This document shows, in pieces, positions 9,936-19,318 of a stretch of 64,000 nt of DNA; the first letter of the stretch is position 1; each line of letters starts with the position of its first letter. The translations under genes were made by a program, and so were the position numbers. This stretch comes from Umbilicaria muhlenbergii (taxonomy: Eukaryota > Ascomycota > Lecanoromycetes > Umbilicariales > Umbilicariaceae): assembly GCA_000611775.1 (NCBI GenBank), contig KK106981.1:10463522-10527521 (forward strand), in the 5' to 3' direction. Below the pieces are notes generated by a model. The model saw only the letters and a program-made list of their open reading frames with translations. It ran no database searches and was not told where the DNA came from.

Positions 9936-11867
9936 ATGGCCCCTCCAGGTCCTACGGTGGAACTACTGGGACGCATAGCCTACGAATTCTCTCTGATCCA
10001 GCCGTACATCCCAACATACCTACACCTGCTGGTCTCCGCTCTCTTCCCCATCTACACCGGCGCTCATGCCTCCCTCTCGCGACCTTCCTCAGCTGCGGAG
10101 CCGCCAAAACGTACAAAACACTCTCGAGATGAATCGGACGATGACGGAGACCTACCCGACGAACCAGTGCACAAGATGGAAGGACTCTCGCCCACTGATG
10201 CGATCATGTTCCCTCTCCTTGCTGGCTCTACCCTGGCGGGCTTGTACTTTCTCATCAAGTGGCTCAACGACCCGATCCTACTCAATAAGATTTTGAACTG
10301 GTACTTTTCCATCTTCGGAGTTCTTTCAGTCGCGAGGCTGCTCACGGATATCATGGGGGTCGCCACGTCCTTCGTTTTCCCAGCCCGATATAGTGATGAC
10401 GGGGTAGTGTGGGTGGTGAAGTCGAGACAGAAGGTGGCCATACCGAAGTCGTCGAACGGACGTGGAGGTGCGGCCCGGAAATCTCCTTTGCCAGGACTGC
10501 TCTCAAGGGTTGTACTGCCATCCTTTGTACGAGAAGTCCTTTGGACATTGAGGGAACTCCCTTCGCAAAAGGTTACTATACGCGCATATATACACTCCAT
10601 CATCGAGGCAAACATTCCTGTTGGTATACAAGGTTTGATCGGTCTACTGGTCGCGATTCTTGCCGGCGGCTACTTCAACCTCGTTGCAAAGCCATGGTGG
10701 CTAACCAACTTCTTTGGCTTCGGCTTCAGCTATAACGCCCTGCAATACTTGTCGCCTACAACTTTCTGGACCGGCACACTCATCCTAAGCTCGCTCTTCT
10801 TCTACGACATCTACTTCGTGTTCTTTACGCCAATGATGGTGACAGTAGCTACAAAACTGGACATTCCAATCAAACTCCTCTTCCCCAGACCTGCTGCGAA
10901 GGGTGCGGACCAGGGGAAGCCGGGATTGTCGATGCTTGGGCTTGGCGATGTAGTACTGCCGGGCATCATGATAGGTCTAGCGTTGCGCTTTGATCTTTAT
11001 CTGTTCTACTTGCGGAAGCAGACGAGACGGGCTCCCATCAACAACCCGGGAGAGAAAGACGTTACTGAGGTTGGCACGAAGGACATTAAGCGTACAGATG
11101 AAGTAGTCAAGCCGCAATGGCGACCGGCAGCCGCTGGCTGGGGTGAGCGAGTCTGGCTTGGCTCAGCTGGTATCAGCGCAGGTGGCAACGAGGAAGGTGG
11201 CGCTTTTCCGAAGACCTACTTCCGTGCCAGTCTCTATGGCTACGTTCTCGGTATGCTATGTACCTTGGGTGTCATGCACGTGTTTGGCCACGCGCAGCCG
11301 GCTCTGTTATATCTGGTCCCTGGTGTTCTAAGCTCGCTATGGGGTACAGCGTTGATCAAGGGCGATATACAAACGATGTGGACATACACTGAAGCTGTGG
11401 AAGCGGATGACTCAAATGAAGAAAGTCATTCTAAAGCCAAGCGAGTGGACAGTATATTTTCCCTCAGCAGAGCGGAGAAGACGGCCGAACGACTGGAGAA
11501 GACCATGGTACTGCGTGGTGAGAATGCAGAGGAGCACGAAGACGATACCAAGGATCGTTCAAAGAAGGAATCAAACTTTGAGAATAGTTTCTTCGCGCGA
11601 GAGCGGAAGCGTGAGCTGTTTTTCTTCTCTGTCACCCTACCACCACTCTCCAAACACTACAACAAGGGTACCAAAAACTTCGAGAGCGGAACCGAGGTGA
11701 AAGCCGCGCGGACCCTGGAGGAGGAGCTTAGGATAGCCTCCGAAAGCAACCTCGCAGCAAGCACAGCGGCAACACCTTCTACATCTTCGGGGGATGAAAG
11801 CCCGGTGGGACAAACACTGGATAAAGTGAGTAAGGAGCCCGCCCTAAAGCGGCGGAGGCGCGAGTAA
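9936..11867 (+). CDS. Signal peptide peptidase (intramembrane aspartyl protease, family A22B)
   Basis: Single exon, 643 aa. The start is the ATG at 9936 (context AGCAAGATGGCC); the frame extends upstream only to a GTG. Multiple hydrophobic segments match a nine-TM presenilin/SPP fold. The catalytic pair is visible: Tyr-Asp in FFYDIYFVF (Asp ~291) and Gly-Leu-Gly-Asp in LGLGDVVLPG (Asp ~338), followed by the substrate-recognition PAL motif in QPALLYLVP (~455-457). The family cleaves leftover signal peptides and some tail-anchored proteins within the ER membrane. In aspergilli and yeasts relatives are linked to ER-associated degradation and hypoxia adaptation (known of the family, not shown here). 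The C-terminal ~150 residues are charged and low-complexity, extending the protein beyond the ~380 aa animal form, as in other fungal SPPs. Confidence 0.93.
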   Translation: MAPPGPTVELLGRIAYEFSLIQPYIPTYLHLLVSALFPIYTGAHASLSRPSSAAEPPKRTKHSRDESDDDGDLPDEPVHKMEGLSPTDAIMFPLLAGSTLAGLYFLIKWLNDPILLNKILNWYFSIFGVLSVARLLTDIMGVATSFVFPARYSDDGVVWVVKSRQKVAIPKSSNGRGGAARKSPLPGLLSRVVLPSFVREVLWTLRELPSQKVTIRAYIHSIIEANIPVGIQGLIGLLVAILAGGYFNLVAKPWWLTNFFGFGFSYNALQYLSPTTFWTGTLILSSLFFYDIYFVFFTPMMVTVATKLDIPIKLLFPRPAAKGADQGKPGLSMLGLGDVVLPGIMIGLALRFDLYLFYLRKQTRRAPINNPGEKDVTEVGTKDIKRTDEVVKPQWRPAAAGWGERVWLGSAGISAGGNEEGGAFPKTYFRASLYGYVLGMLCTLGVMHVFGHAQPALLYLVPGVLSSLWGTALIKGDIQTMWTYTEAVEADDSNEESHSKAKRVDSIFSLSRAEKTAERLEKTMVLRGENAEEHEDDTKDRSKKESNFENSFFARERKRELFFFSVTLPPLSKHYNKGTKNFESGTEVKAARTLEEELRIASESNLAASTAATPSTSSGDESPVGQTLDKVSKEPALKRRRRE

Positions 11868-12196
11868 GTGTGATGGTCACGTTAGGCAATGCATGGACGG
11901 GAGTTGGGTTGTTGACCCAGGCCGGGAAGGCGTAGCATAGCATACTATGATACCCCATAGACGACGCGAATAAGATATATGCGACCTCTGACTTGCAATC
12001 ATCTTTCTTAACACCGATCATCGCAAGCTTAGCCCCAGTCTATGCTGACCAGGTATCTAGCTTCACTCGAAACGAGAGCCTTTTGAGAAGATGATTTTCC
12101 TGTAACGCCTTCGCTATGCCAAGCACAGTCCACACTCCCCCCCCTCCTCTAACCCCCTTCCCCACCCCAGACTCGATATCATATCTCCCGCCCCCT
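11868..12196. other. Convergent intergenic spacer
   Basis: Tail-to-tail spacer between the SPP and Rrp43 genes. It includes an AT-rich stretch at 11960-12010 and a strongly C-rich tract from 12127 onward. No coding evidence. Confidence 0.5.
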
Positions 12197-13285
12197 CTAC
12201 GACCCAAGCACCCCCCTCCACTCCCTCCACCTCCCCTCCGCCATCCCAACCAACGCCCTCATCTCCGCCCCTCCCACAACCCCGCCCCCCACTTTCTCGA
12301 TCCCAAGAACCTTTGTCCTGTCCCCCTCCACATCCACCACCACCGTGACCATCTCCCGACACAACCCCTCCTCAAACCCGTCCGCATCCGCCAGTATCCA
12401 CGCCTTCTTCCCCTTCCCCCCCGCCACACTCGCCGCCGTCTTGGGCTCGAATACCGCATACGTACTCGCCACCGGCCGCCCGCGTAAACTCAATTTCCGC
12501 GCTTTCGAGACTGCGGCATCGCAGAGAATGCAGGCGCGGTCAATGTCCCAGTATGCGAAGGGGAGGAGTGTGTCGCGCAGTGCGGCGGTGACGGCTAGCC
12601 AGGCGGCGTCGAAGGGGTTGCCGGAGAGGGAGATGAAGAGGATGTCGATGTAGAGCGTCCAGTAGGCTTTTATCTCTGGTCTGGGGGCTTCTTCGTCGGC
12701 GGCGGCGTCGGTGTTGATGTTTGGGGGTTGATGCCATATCCGCAGATCCGACATCTTTATCAAACGCGTCGTGTGCAGGAGCGTCAGGATCCGCTGCGTC
12801 AGCGACTGCGCGAGCGTCGAGGGCGCGGAGCCCGGTAGATGCGCGGGCGAACATCCGGTGCTGAGTTCGAGATTTGGAACTAGGAGGCCTAGTTCCGCCA
12901 TCTCGTCTTTGTCGTCTTCCTCTTCCTCTTCCTCGCTGTTGTTATCGTACCCGCTCGGATGCGCGTGGTGCGGGATATCGCTCGCCAGGAGGATTTCTCC
13001 GCGCACGCCGCATACGACTGCGGTGTCGCCGATGCGTACGACTGCGCTGCCGGACGCGTGCGTTAGGGAGCCGGTGTGGGCGGTTGGGGGGCGGAAGTCG
13101 GTGGGTAGGCGGCCGGAGGGGCGGTGCGAGGGGGTGAGCGGGGAGGAGGGTTGCAGGTGCGCGAGGAGGTAGGGGGTGGGGGAGAGTTTGGCGAAGGTGG
13201 CGGCGGGGAGGGAGAGGGGTTGGAGGGGGGTTGGAGGAGTGGTGGTGGTGGTGGAGGGGGGGTTGCTGGTTGCTTTGATCGCCAT
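12197..13285 (-). CDS. RRP43: Exosome complex RNase PH-like subunit Rrp43
   Basis: Single exon, 362 aa. The N-terminal part carries the conserved exosome PH-ring signature: FAKLSPTPYLLAHLQP, RPSGRLPTDFRP, then TGSLTHASGSAVVRIGDTAVVCGVRGE in segments. An acidic insert (E/D run near residues 116-128) follows. The second half has the RNase PH-like core (YWTLYIDILFISLSGNPFDAAWLAV) and a PVASTYAVFE strand. Rrp43 (EXOSC8) is a catalytically inactive member of the six-subunit ring that threads RNA to Rrp44/Rrp6 in nucleus and cytoplasm. Choice of Rrp43 over Rrp42 or Rrp45 rests on the FAKLSP N-terminus and the HTGSLTHA segment. The gene looks intact and has high GC at its 5' end. Confidence 0.85.
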   Translation of the reverse strand: MAIKATSNPPSTTTTTPPTPLQPLSLPAATFAKLSPTPYLLAHLQPSSPLTPSHRPSGRLPTDFRPPTAHTGSLTHASGSAVVRIGDTAVVCGVRGEILLASDIPHHAHPSGYDNNSEEEEEEDDKDEMAELGLLVPNLELSTGCSPAHLPGSAPSTLAQSLTQRILTLLHTTRLIKMSDLRIWHQPPNINTDAAADEEAPRPEIKAYWTLYIDILFISLSGNPFDAAWLAVTAALRDTLLPFAYWDIDRACILCDAAVSKARKLSLRGRPVASTYAVFEPKTAASVAGGKGKKAWILADADGFEEGLCREMVTVVVDVEGDRTKVLGIEKVGGGVVGGAEMRALVGMAEGRWREWRGVLGS

Positions 13286-13932
13286 TGTGGTTGGTAAGGG
13301 GGGGGGTTGGATTTGGCAGGCAGAAAAGAGTTGTTTGGTTGTTACGGTGAGAGAGCCTTATCGATAAGGCCAGCAGGGGCTGAGGGCCTGACGGTTCATG
13401 CTATGCACCGTCCGTTCTCTTCCACTTGCACGGCATGGTCAATTCTATCCATTCCATCCATCCTGTTATCGTCATGTGTAGTCTACGGCTGAAGTTCGTC
13501 ATGGGCTTTTCATGAATCTCGTCCTCGTATAATTGCTCCCCCTCAATCGTTCGGCTTTCGTCTCTCCACAAGCATCAGCAGGTCCATTGGATACCTTACT
13601 TGCACACCTGCACCCCGCTAACACTTGAGCGTCAGCTATACGGGCTTCCACCATCTTTCTACTTCTTCTGTCTTCTGCTATGATGATAATCGTTCCGTAC
13701 CTTACCAATCAATTTGCTCACCCGTCCAAAGAATTCTCCACTTTTGTTCGGAGAATCAAAAATCTTACTTGGCAAATCTAATATATATCTTCTCACTTCC
13801 GTCAAACCAACTGTCTATCGTTATATCCCCACTAGGATATTATTTGAAAGCATACCCTCATAAAGACAATCGACTCAATCGTCACCACCGCCCAAGCACA
13901 TATTACCCCTGCATCCCACCAAACCCCGCCAA
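13286..13932. other. Divergent intergenic region
   Basis: The spacer between the Rrp43 start (minus) and the decayed epimerase gene (plus). It is AT-richer from 13670 to 13860. I see no open frame with domain support; it presumably holds two promoters. Confidence 0.45.
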
Positions 13933-15081
13933 ATGACCACCCAAATCTTCGTCCTCGGCGCAACTGGCTACGTCGGAGGCTCTATCCTCTCACACCCCTA
14001 ATCCTCCCCCTCTTCCGCGACCTACTCGTTCAGCGCCCTAGTCCGCGACACCCAACGGGCCGAGAAGCTCCGCTCCCTCAACGTAAAACCTGTCATCGGC
14101 TCCTTCAGCGACCTCGCACTCCTGACCGCGGCGACCGCCGATGCCGACATCGTCATCAATGCATTCTCCGACGACCTGCCCGCCACGCAAGCGCTCGTCA
14201 AGGGGCTCAGGGAAAGGGGCGGCAAGAGAGGCCCGGCCTATCTGATCCAGGTCTCGGGCACGGGGGTGCTATGCGACCATGCCCGAGGCGAGAACGACGC
14301 GTAAAAGCCGTTTGACGATCTGGATGTCAGCAGGATCAGGTAGTTGCCTGACGAGCAGCCGCATAAGAATGTGGATGACTACCTCTTCGGTTGTAACGAC
14401 CAGCCGGACGTCTTAAGGACTATCATCACTTGTCCCCCGTCAGCCATCCTCTTCTCTTCTCTTCTCTTCTCTTCTCATTCCATGGCTGGGCGTCCTCTCC
14501 CCCCCCCGCAGAAGTATCAGAACTCCAGCTGACGAACTTCTCGTCCTCATAGCTTAGTCTACGGCAAAGGTCTCGGCCTCTTCCCCCAACGCTCCAAACA
14601 AATCCCCGCCATCATCGCCGCCGTCTTCCACACCCACATAAACGACCGGCTCGGCCCCGGCAAGAACCGCTGGGGCGTCGTGCACATGGCCGACCTCGCC
14701 CACTTCTACCGCCTCCTCGTCGAAGCGGCCATAGCCGGCACAGCCAGCTTCGGCGAGCAAGGCTTTTATTTCGCCGAGGCGGGCGAGGAGTCCGTCGGCG
14801 ATACGTGTGCGCACGTGTATGAGGCTGTGGCGGAGAGGAAAGGGTGGGAGAGGAAAGAAAGGGAGGGATTTACGGAGGAGGAGGTGCAGAGGTGCTTTGG
14901 GGGTGAGGTCGGGTGGTGGGTCTTTGGGGGGAATTCGAGGAGTAGGGCCAATAGGGCGAGGGGGGAGTTGGGGTGGGAGGTGAGGGGGGAGGGGTTGTGG
15001 GCGTCGTTGGAGGGGGAGGTCGGGTATTGGGTTGGGAGGGAGGGGGAGTTGAAGAAGGTGGAGGGTGGGGTGGATGCCTGA
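13933..15081 (+). pseudogene. Decayed NmrA/NAD(P)-dependent epimerase-like gene
   Basis: The N-terminus is a classic Rossmann start (QIFVLGATGYVGGSIL), followed by the family pattern ALVRD..RAEKL..V.PVIGSFSD, ADIVINAFSDDLPA and LIQVSGTGVL. The frame is interrupted by TAA at ~13999, TAA at ~14302 and TAG at ~14341, while the translated similarity continues through them (LPDEQPHKNVDDYL, TIITCPPSAI). A (CTTCT)5 microsatellite then sits where an intron or exon join is expected. The final part (VYGKGLGLFPQRSKQIPAII, VVHMADLAHFY) is open from ~14563 to the TGA at 15079-15081. These proteins are atypical SDR reductases or epimerases. Three stops in one frame argue for a pseudogene; sequencing error at three sites is less likely. 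The stops are not obviously part of the CpG decay seen in the transposons. Confidence 0.75.
14451..14475 (+). repeat. (CTTCT)5 microsatellite
   Basis: Five perfect CTTCT units inside the decayed epimerase gene, at the position where a splice donor would be expected. Its expansion may have helped destroy the exon junction. Confidence 0.85.
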
Positions 15082-15720
15082 GGGTGGGGAGGAGGTGGGA
15101 GGGGATGGATGGTGTAGTTGTCGGAATGGGAATGGGAATGGGAATGCGAATCGGTAGAAGATAGGAGGGAATCAGAAGCAGTGCTGTGAACGAGATGTGC
15201 GACAGTGCCAGACCTTGATCTCCTCTAATATATCCATAATATTGAATGCGAGCATTCGAACCGAATAGCACTCTGCTTGTTACGAATACCTGTGTTCCCC
15301 GCCTCAAGGGCTCGGGGAATGATGTCACCAATGACTTCCAAGCGGAGGCCAGGATCGAGATCGACTACCTAGCTGCAGATGCCACGATTACCCCGCTCCC
15401 CACCCCCGCAATGTCAAATCGGTTACTAGCAACATGCCTCTCCGCGCTACTCTTGCCCGCCTCTCGTGACAGTGCCATGGCAAAAGCTACAACCATTGGG
15501 GATATAGCCGCCGACCAAGGTTCTAGACTCGGTGCTCACGCATACCTTACCCTCATCTTCCGGATACAGCGGCTGCAATTGGTTTCAGCCCCGACGGCTC
15601 ATAAAGACATCCCCTCTCCCCATCCCCCGCTTCCCACTCTCACCATCCGCCAACCCAACACATCACCCCGTAACCCAGCCATCAAGCGAAAGCCTCCACC
15701 GCACTTCACCCACCACCACC
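15082..15720. other. Intergenic region with a short minisatellite
   Basis: No gene recognised. It includes the (GGAATG)4 repeat and G-rich sequence trailing the epimerase pseudogene. Open frames across it are low-complexity and unsupported. Confidence 0.4.
15123..15146 (+). repeat. (GGAATG)4 microsatellite
   Basis: Four perfect hexamer units just downstream of the epimerase pseudogene stop. Confidence 0.85.
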
Positions 15721-15945
15721 ATGGCCGATCCATCCCTCCCCGCGCAGTCCCGCAACCAGACCATCACCTGCCTCGGCCTCCTCGTTGTCCCAACCGTCTT
15801 CTTCGTCGCTATGATGGTACGCCCTCCGATCAATTCTCTCGCCCGCGTTTCTCGCGTGCAACTCGTCGCGGTCAATTCGATCCCCGCGTTGGCTTCGGCT
15901 CCCTTGGTTGCTTGTTTGTTGAGGGAGCGCGAGAAGGGACAGTGA
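15721..15945 (+). CDS. Possible small single-pass membrane protein
   Basis: A 74-codon frame starts with a strong context (CACCATGGCC). Residues 15-32 are hydrophobic (ITCLGLLVVPTVFFVAMM), like a single membrane anchor. A GTACGC splice donor lies right after the hydrophobic stretch at ~15816, so the true protein may continue into a downstream exon that I could not identify; the read-through frame ends at 15945. I recognise no family. The evidence is only the start context and the hydrophobic segment, so this may not be a gene. Confidence 0.25.
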   Translation: MADPSLPAQSRNQTITCLGLLVVPTVFFVAMMVRPPINSLARVSRVQLVAVNSIPALASAPLVACLLREREKGQ

Positions 15946-16390
15946 GGGGCTGTGCCGGTTGAGGCTTGCTTGGAGGGGTGGGTGGGAAGGCGTTTTGGTC
16001 GGGGCGGTGGGATGGGGGGGGTATGGGTCGCTGGGAGGGGTTCGGGAGACGGTTAGGGAAGTGGATTTGGTGGTGTTGGGTTGGCTTCGATGTGATGGTA
16101 GGGAGTTTGAGCGACTGGGTTGGGTGCTGGTGGGATTGTGGATTGTGGATTGGTAATTTTGCTGTTGGCGTGTTGGCTGAGATGGTGTCTTTGGAGTGGA
16201 TGCTAGTTTCTGTGAGGTTGTCTTCGCGCTTTGGCTTGTGAATGGTGGAATGTGGCTTGGGTATCTTGTCGGATCTGGGACCGTCGAGTCGGTTGCGGAA
16301 GGGATGAGTTCATCGTATGGCCGGCCTTTCGCGCTTTCTCTGCGGCGAGGGTTCCAACCGGCATTGTCGACCTTGATACAAACCCACCTA
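15946..16390. other. G-rich intergenic region
   Basis: Markedly G/T-rich on the plus strand (15960-16240). Both strands show long open frames of Pro/Ser/Thr or Gly/Trp composition with no recognisable domain, as expected from base composition alone. Confidence 0.4.
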
Positions 16391-16843
16391 TCAAGCCACG
16401 GTGGCGGACTCATCATCTGTCTTCGCCGGTTTAATACTCTCCCTCAGTTTAGGATAAAACTCCTTGATCATAGCCGTGTCCACAAATTCCTTCATCCTCA
16501 CGATCTTCTCTCCACCCTCATCAAACTCCATAGTCCACATGTACTCGTTCCTGTATTCGCCCACCTTCGTGTCTCCCTTCGCACTTAACCACATGACGAT
16601 CTTGCGCGCCTCGACGTCTTCAATCACTTCGTTGACTTTGAGATGGAAGTTGTCGAAGGCCCACACGATGAAGTTCATGCGCTGCGCGTATGCCGGGTTG
16701 TTCTGAGTGGGGAAATTGAAACGCAGAGGGACGATTTGCTGCGTGCAATCCGGCGTGCGAAAGGCCATCATGGCGGGGATGTCCATGTTGTTGAAGGCCG
16801 TGATTAGAGCATCGGCCGTCTGACGCTGCCGGGTAGGCGCCAT
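16391..16843 (-). CDS. SnoaL/NTF2-like domain protein
   Basis: 150 codons, single exon. The sequence has the layout of fungal NTF2-like (SnoaL-type) proteins: an N-terminal helix pair (ALITAFNNMDIPAMMAFRTPDC), a central FIVWAFDNFHLKVNEVIED segment, then strands (KIVMWLSAKGDT, YMWTMEFDEGGEKIVRMKEFVD) and a YPKLRE tail. Members are small cone-shaped barrels with varied or unknown ligands, often near secondary-metabolism genes. No biosynthetic cluster is visible here, so no function is assigned. Confidence 0.7.
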   Translation of the reverse strand: MAPTRQRQTADALITAFNNMDIPAMMAFRTPDCTQQIVPLRFNFPTQNNPAYAQRMNFIVWAFDNFHLKVNEVIEDVEARKIVMWLSAKGDTKVGEYRNEYMWTMEFDEGGEKIVRMKEFVDTAMIKEFYPKLRESIKPAKTDDESATVA

Positions 16844-17276
16844 GTCGGGGAAGATACGGTGGTGCTACGCAATACAGGACCTGTCGATGCGGTTAGTGGC
16901 GGACGTGCCTCCAGTGTCGTTGAGTGGCAGAGAGTGTGAGGAGTGTGAGGAGTGTGAGGAGTGTGAGGAAGTCTTAGCGGGATCACTTTCACCCACAGTC
17001 GCCACACCACCCACACCAGGCCGCTTTAACACTCGCCTCTCGCGAGCAGGGGTGAGGGAGGGTGATACAGTACTACAGAATAGGGCCCACTTGAGGTAGA
17101 TCAAGAGATGCAGGGCTCTCCCGACCTAGGCTATGCCATACAGTGCCATACAGTGCCATATACTCTATTTTCGAAGAGAATGCATGATCATGATTCTTTG
17201 CTAAGATTGGGTTGCTAGTAGTCCTCCATATCGCCAAACAACACTGAACTCCAGACATATCATGGAAGTTACGTGA
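16844..17276. other. Intergenic region with minisatellites
   Basis: Upstream of the NTF2-like gene. It includes four 9-bp units at 16932-16967 and a short 10-bp repeat (CCATACAGTG) near 17134-17160. No gene seen. Confidence 0.5.
16932..16967 (+). repeat. 9-bp minisatellite (GAGTGTGAG)4
   Basis: Four perfect tandem copies of GAGTGTGAG, 70-100 bp upstream of the NTF2-like start codon. Confidence 0.85.
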
Positions 17277-19318
17277 CTATTTTATGACAAATCGCCATCC
17301 AGACTCGGGCATGCTCAACTTTGCCTGAACCTTTTCTGCAGCATCTTCCATAGCCGGCAGGTCCACCATCGCACCATATCGCTCTCGACTGCTCGCGTCC
17401 AGACCGTGGAACAGTAAAGCAAGCGCTGATGATTTCCATGTCATCTGCCATGACCTGGTCGCGACGATTGTTGCGATCAAGAACGCTGCGGCAAGTACAA
17501 TGAGCGCTGATGGAAGACTCAGCCACGCCCATTGTACCCGTATGCAAGTTTGGGACCCATAAGCCGTGCCATGGGCATACTCAGCACTAGGAGTGTCTCC
17601 GTTCTGTCGGATAATTGACGTCATGGCATTCGCCAGGCCCTCCATGTATGCGTTGGCCGATTCGAGAGTCGCGGTGCCATTCGAGAATAAACCCAATTGC
17701 CATGGAGTGCCAGCGGAAGAAGCTGGGGTATGTGGTGGCAGCGTAGAATGCATAGGGTCACCGGCGAACAGCTTGGAGAGAGAAAAGCTCAAAGCCTGAG
17801 TACTTGCCCATCCGAAGTTCCAAATGCAATCATTCGAGTAGTACTTGGTAGGCGTTTTCGTATTGGTTGTCCATTGTTCCGGACCTGCAGTCGGGTTCGT
17901 CTCACTTGGTTCGTCCATGCCGACACACTCGCCCCAAGTTCCGTTGCGTAGTACTGAACTGGACAAAAGTGTGAAACCGGAGCCGAATGATGAATTGAGT
18001 TGTGGTGACTCATAAGCCATCGGCACTCGTGTTGTATTGAGAAGCTTCTCTTCCAGCACAGAATTAGTGACATTGGCTCCGTAAGTCTTCATGCATGGAT
18101 AAATGAAGCACTTGACAGCAAATGGTTCATAGTCACACTTCTCATCAAGCTCAGACGCATTTGTACACGCATTCGCCCTATACATCAATGCATCAAAACC
18201 AGAGATGTAATCGATTCCGGGAGTTGAGTCCGCGTTGCTGTAGGCGCTCGAAGCCATCCAAATGAGGCCCTCTGCATCCATATCTTCCATTAACCCGATC
18301 TTGGGCCCCGATTGTAAGTAGTAGGAGATCGTCTGGTTGTTCGTTTGTGTTTTGTTCCTGCTGATTGTCTCGGAGATGTCTGTACATCAACTGCACATTG
18401 CAAGCGACGAGTGGGTGGCACCGTGATCTTCGGGGAATGTGCAATTTCCCGTGGAACACTGGACGGGAATACTTGAAGTAGCGTTTACTGGTGGCTGAAT
18501 AAGTCCGACGTACAGAGCAGCTGCCATAGTGTTGTCCAGTCCCGCCGAATCTGATGATGTGCGGGATCCGGATGTTGTGTAATTATTTGTTTTTGGTATG
18601 CTTGCAATGGCGCCTAGGATCGGTTGCGGACATTCATAGTACTGTACCACTTGTTGTGAGAAAGGGTCAATGGCAAGGGCTACGACCGTGATGAAGGCAC
18701 CGAATACCGCAAGAGAGCTGTTTGAATGTTATTGAAGCTCAGGAAGTTGCATCTTACTCACTGCTTGTATGTTGTGAACATCAACAAAAATGATCCCCAA
18801 GGCCCTCGACTGGCTGCGTCAAACCGGTCCAGGTCAAGTAACGACCGAGGTTGATGGAACCAGTGCCATTTAAGCTGTCCAATACCTGTGCCCGAGGTCA
18901 GCAGAGTACGTGAAACCGAATCGAACGCCATACCTTCAGCTACTGGCATCATCAAAGCGGCTTTCAAGACTGCTGTAAAGATTGCTATAAGGGAGTTGAT
19001 CGAGATCAATTTCGGCCATTGCGGCATAGGCCGATCGGAATGTATGGCAAGCGTGATGAATATGGCGGCTAGAGCGAGTGTCGCAAGGAAGAAGCTCGAG
19101 ATCTCAATTACCCAAGCATAGGTCCATATTCGGCTGAGGGGTCCAGGAACGACGCGCCTCGACAATGGCTGATCAACAGCTTCGGAAGGGTGACTGGTGT
19201 CAACTTGCTCGTAGTCTGGAGGCCCATGACTATCGGCAGTTCGTAAGGCAATAGGTTTCCTGCTGTTGCTTTGACGGGCGCCACCAGGCGCAGCTGTCAA
19301 TAGTTGCAGTTCTTCCAT
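17277..19318 (-). pseudogene. DUF3176 membrane protein gene with one in-frame TGA
   Basis: Three exons: 19318-18934, 18885-18762 and 18717-17277, with introns of 48 and 44 nt, close to 650 codons in phase. The N-terminal hydrophobic segments (IEISSFFLATLALAAIFITL; LISINSLIAIFTAVLKAAL) and the core VAEGIGQLKWHWFHQPRS, LLDLDRFDAASRGPWGS are diagnostic of the fungal DUF3176 family. A third segment (LAVFGAFITVVALAIDP), a large extracytoplasmic Cys/Asn-rich loop (CSTGNCTFP) and a C-terminal anchor (LPSALIVLAAAFLIATIVA) follow. Codon 280 (18389-18387) is TGA between Ser and Cys; the frame and family similarity continue unbroken past it for 369 codons. No intron can remove it. The function of the family is unknown. 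Apart from this codon the gene looks intact, so it is either a very recent pseudogene, a polymorphic allele, a sequence error or a readthrough case. Confidence 0.8.

Noticed and set aside
15706-16416. A 236-codon open frame on the minus strand
   Set aside because: Its composition (Pro/Ser/Thr-rich) follows from the G/T-rich plus strand; no domain, and it overlaps the opposite possible small gene.
18387-18389. Selenocysteine at the TGA of the DUF3176 gene
   Set aside because: Ascomycete fungi generally lack the selenocysteine machinery and no SECIS-like element was seen.
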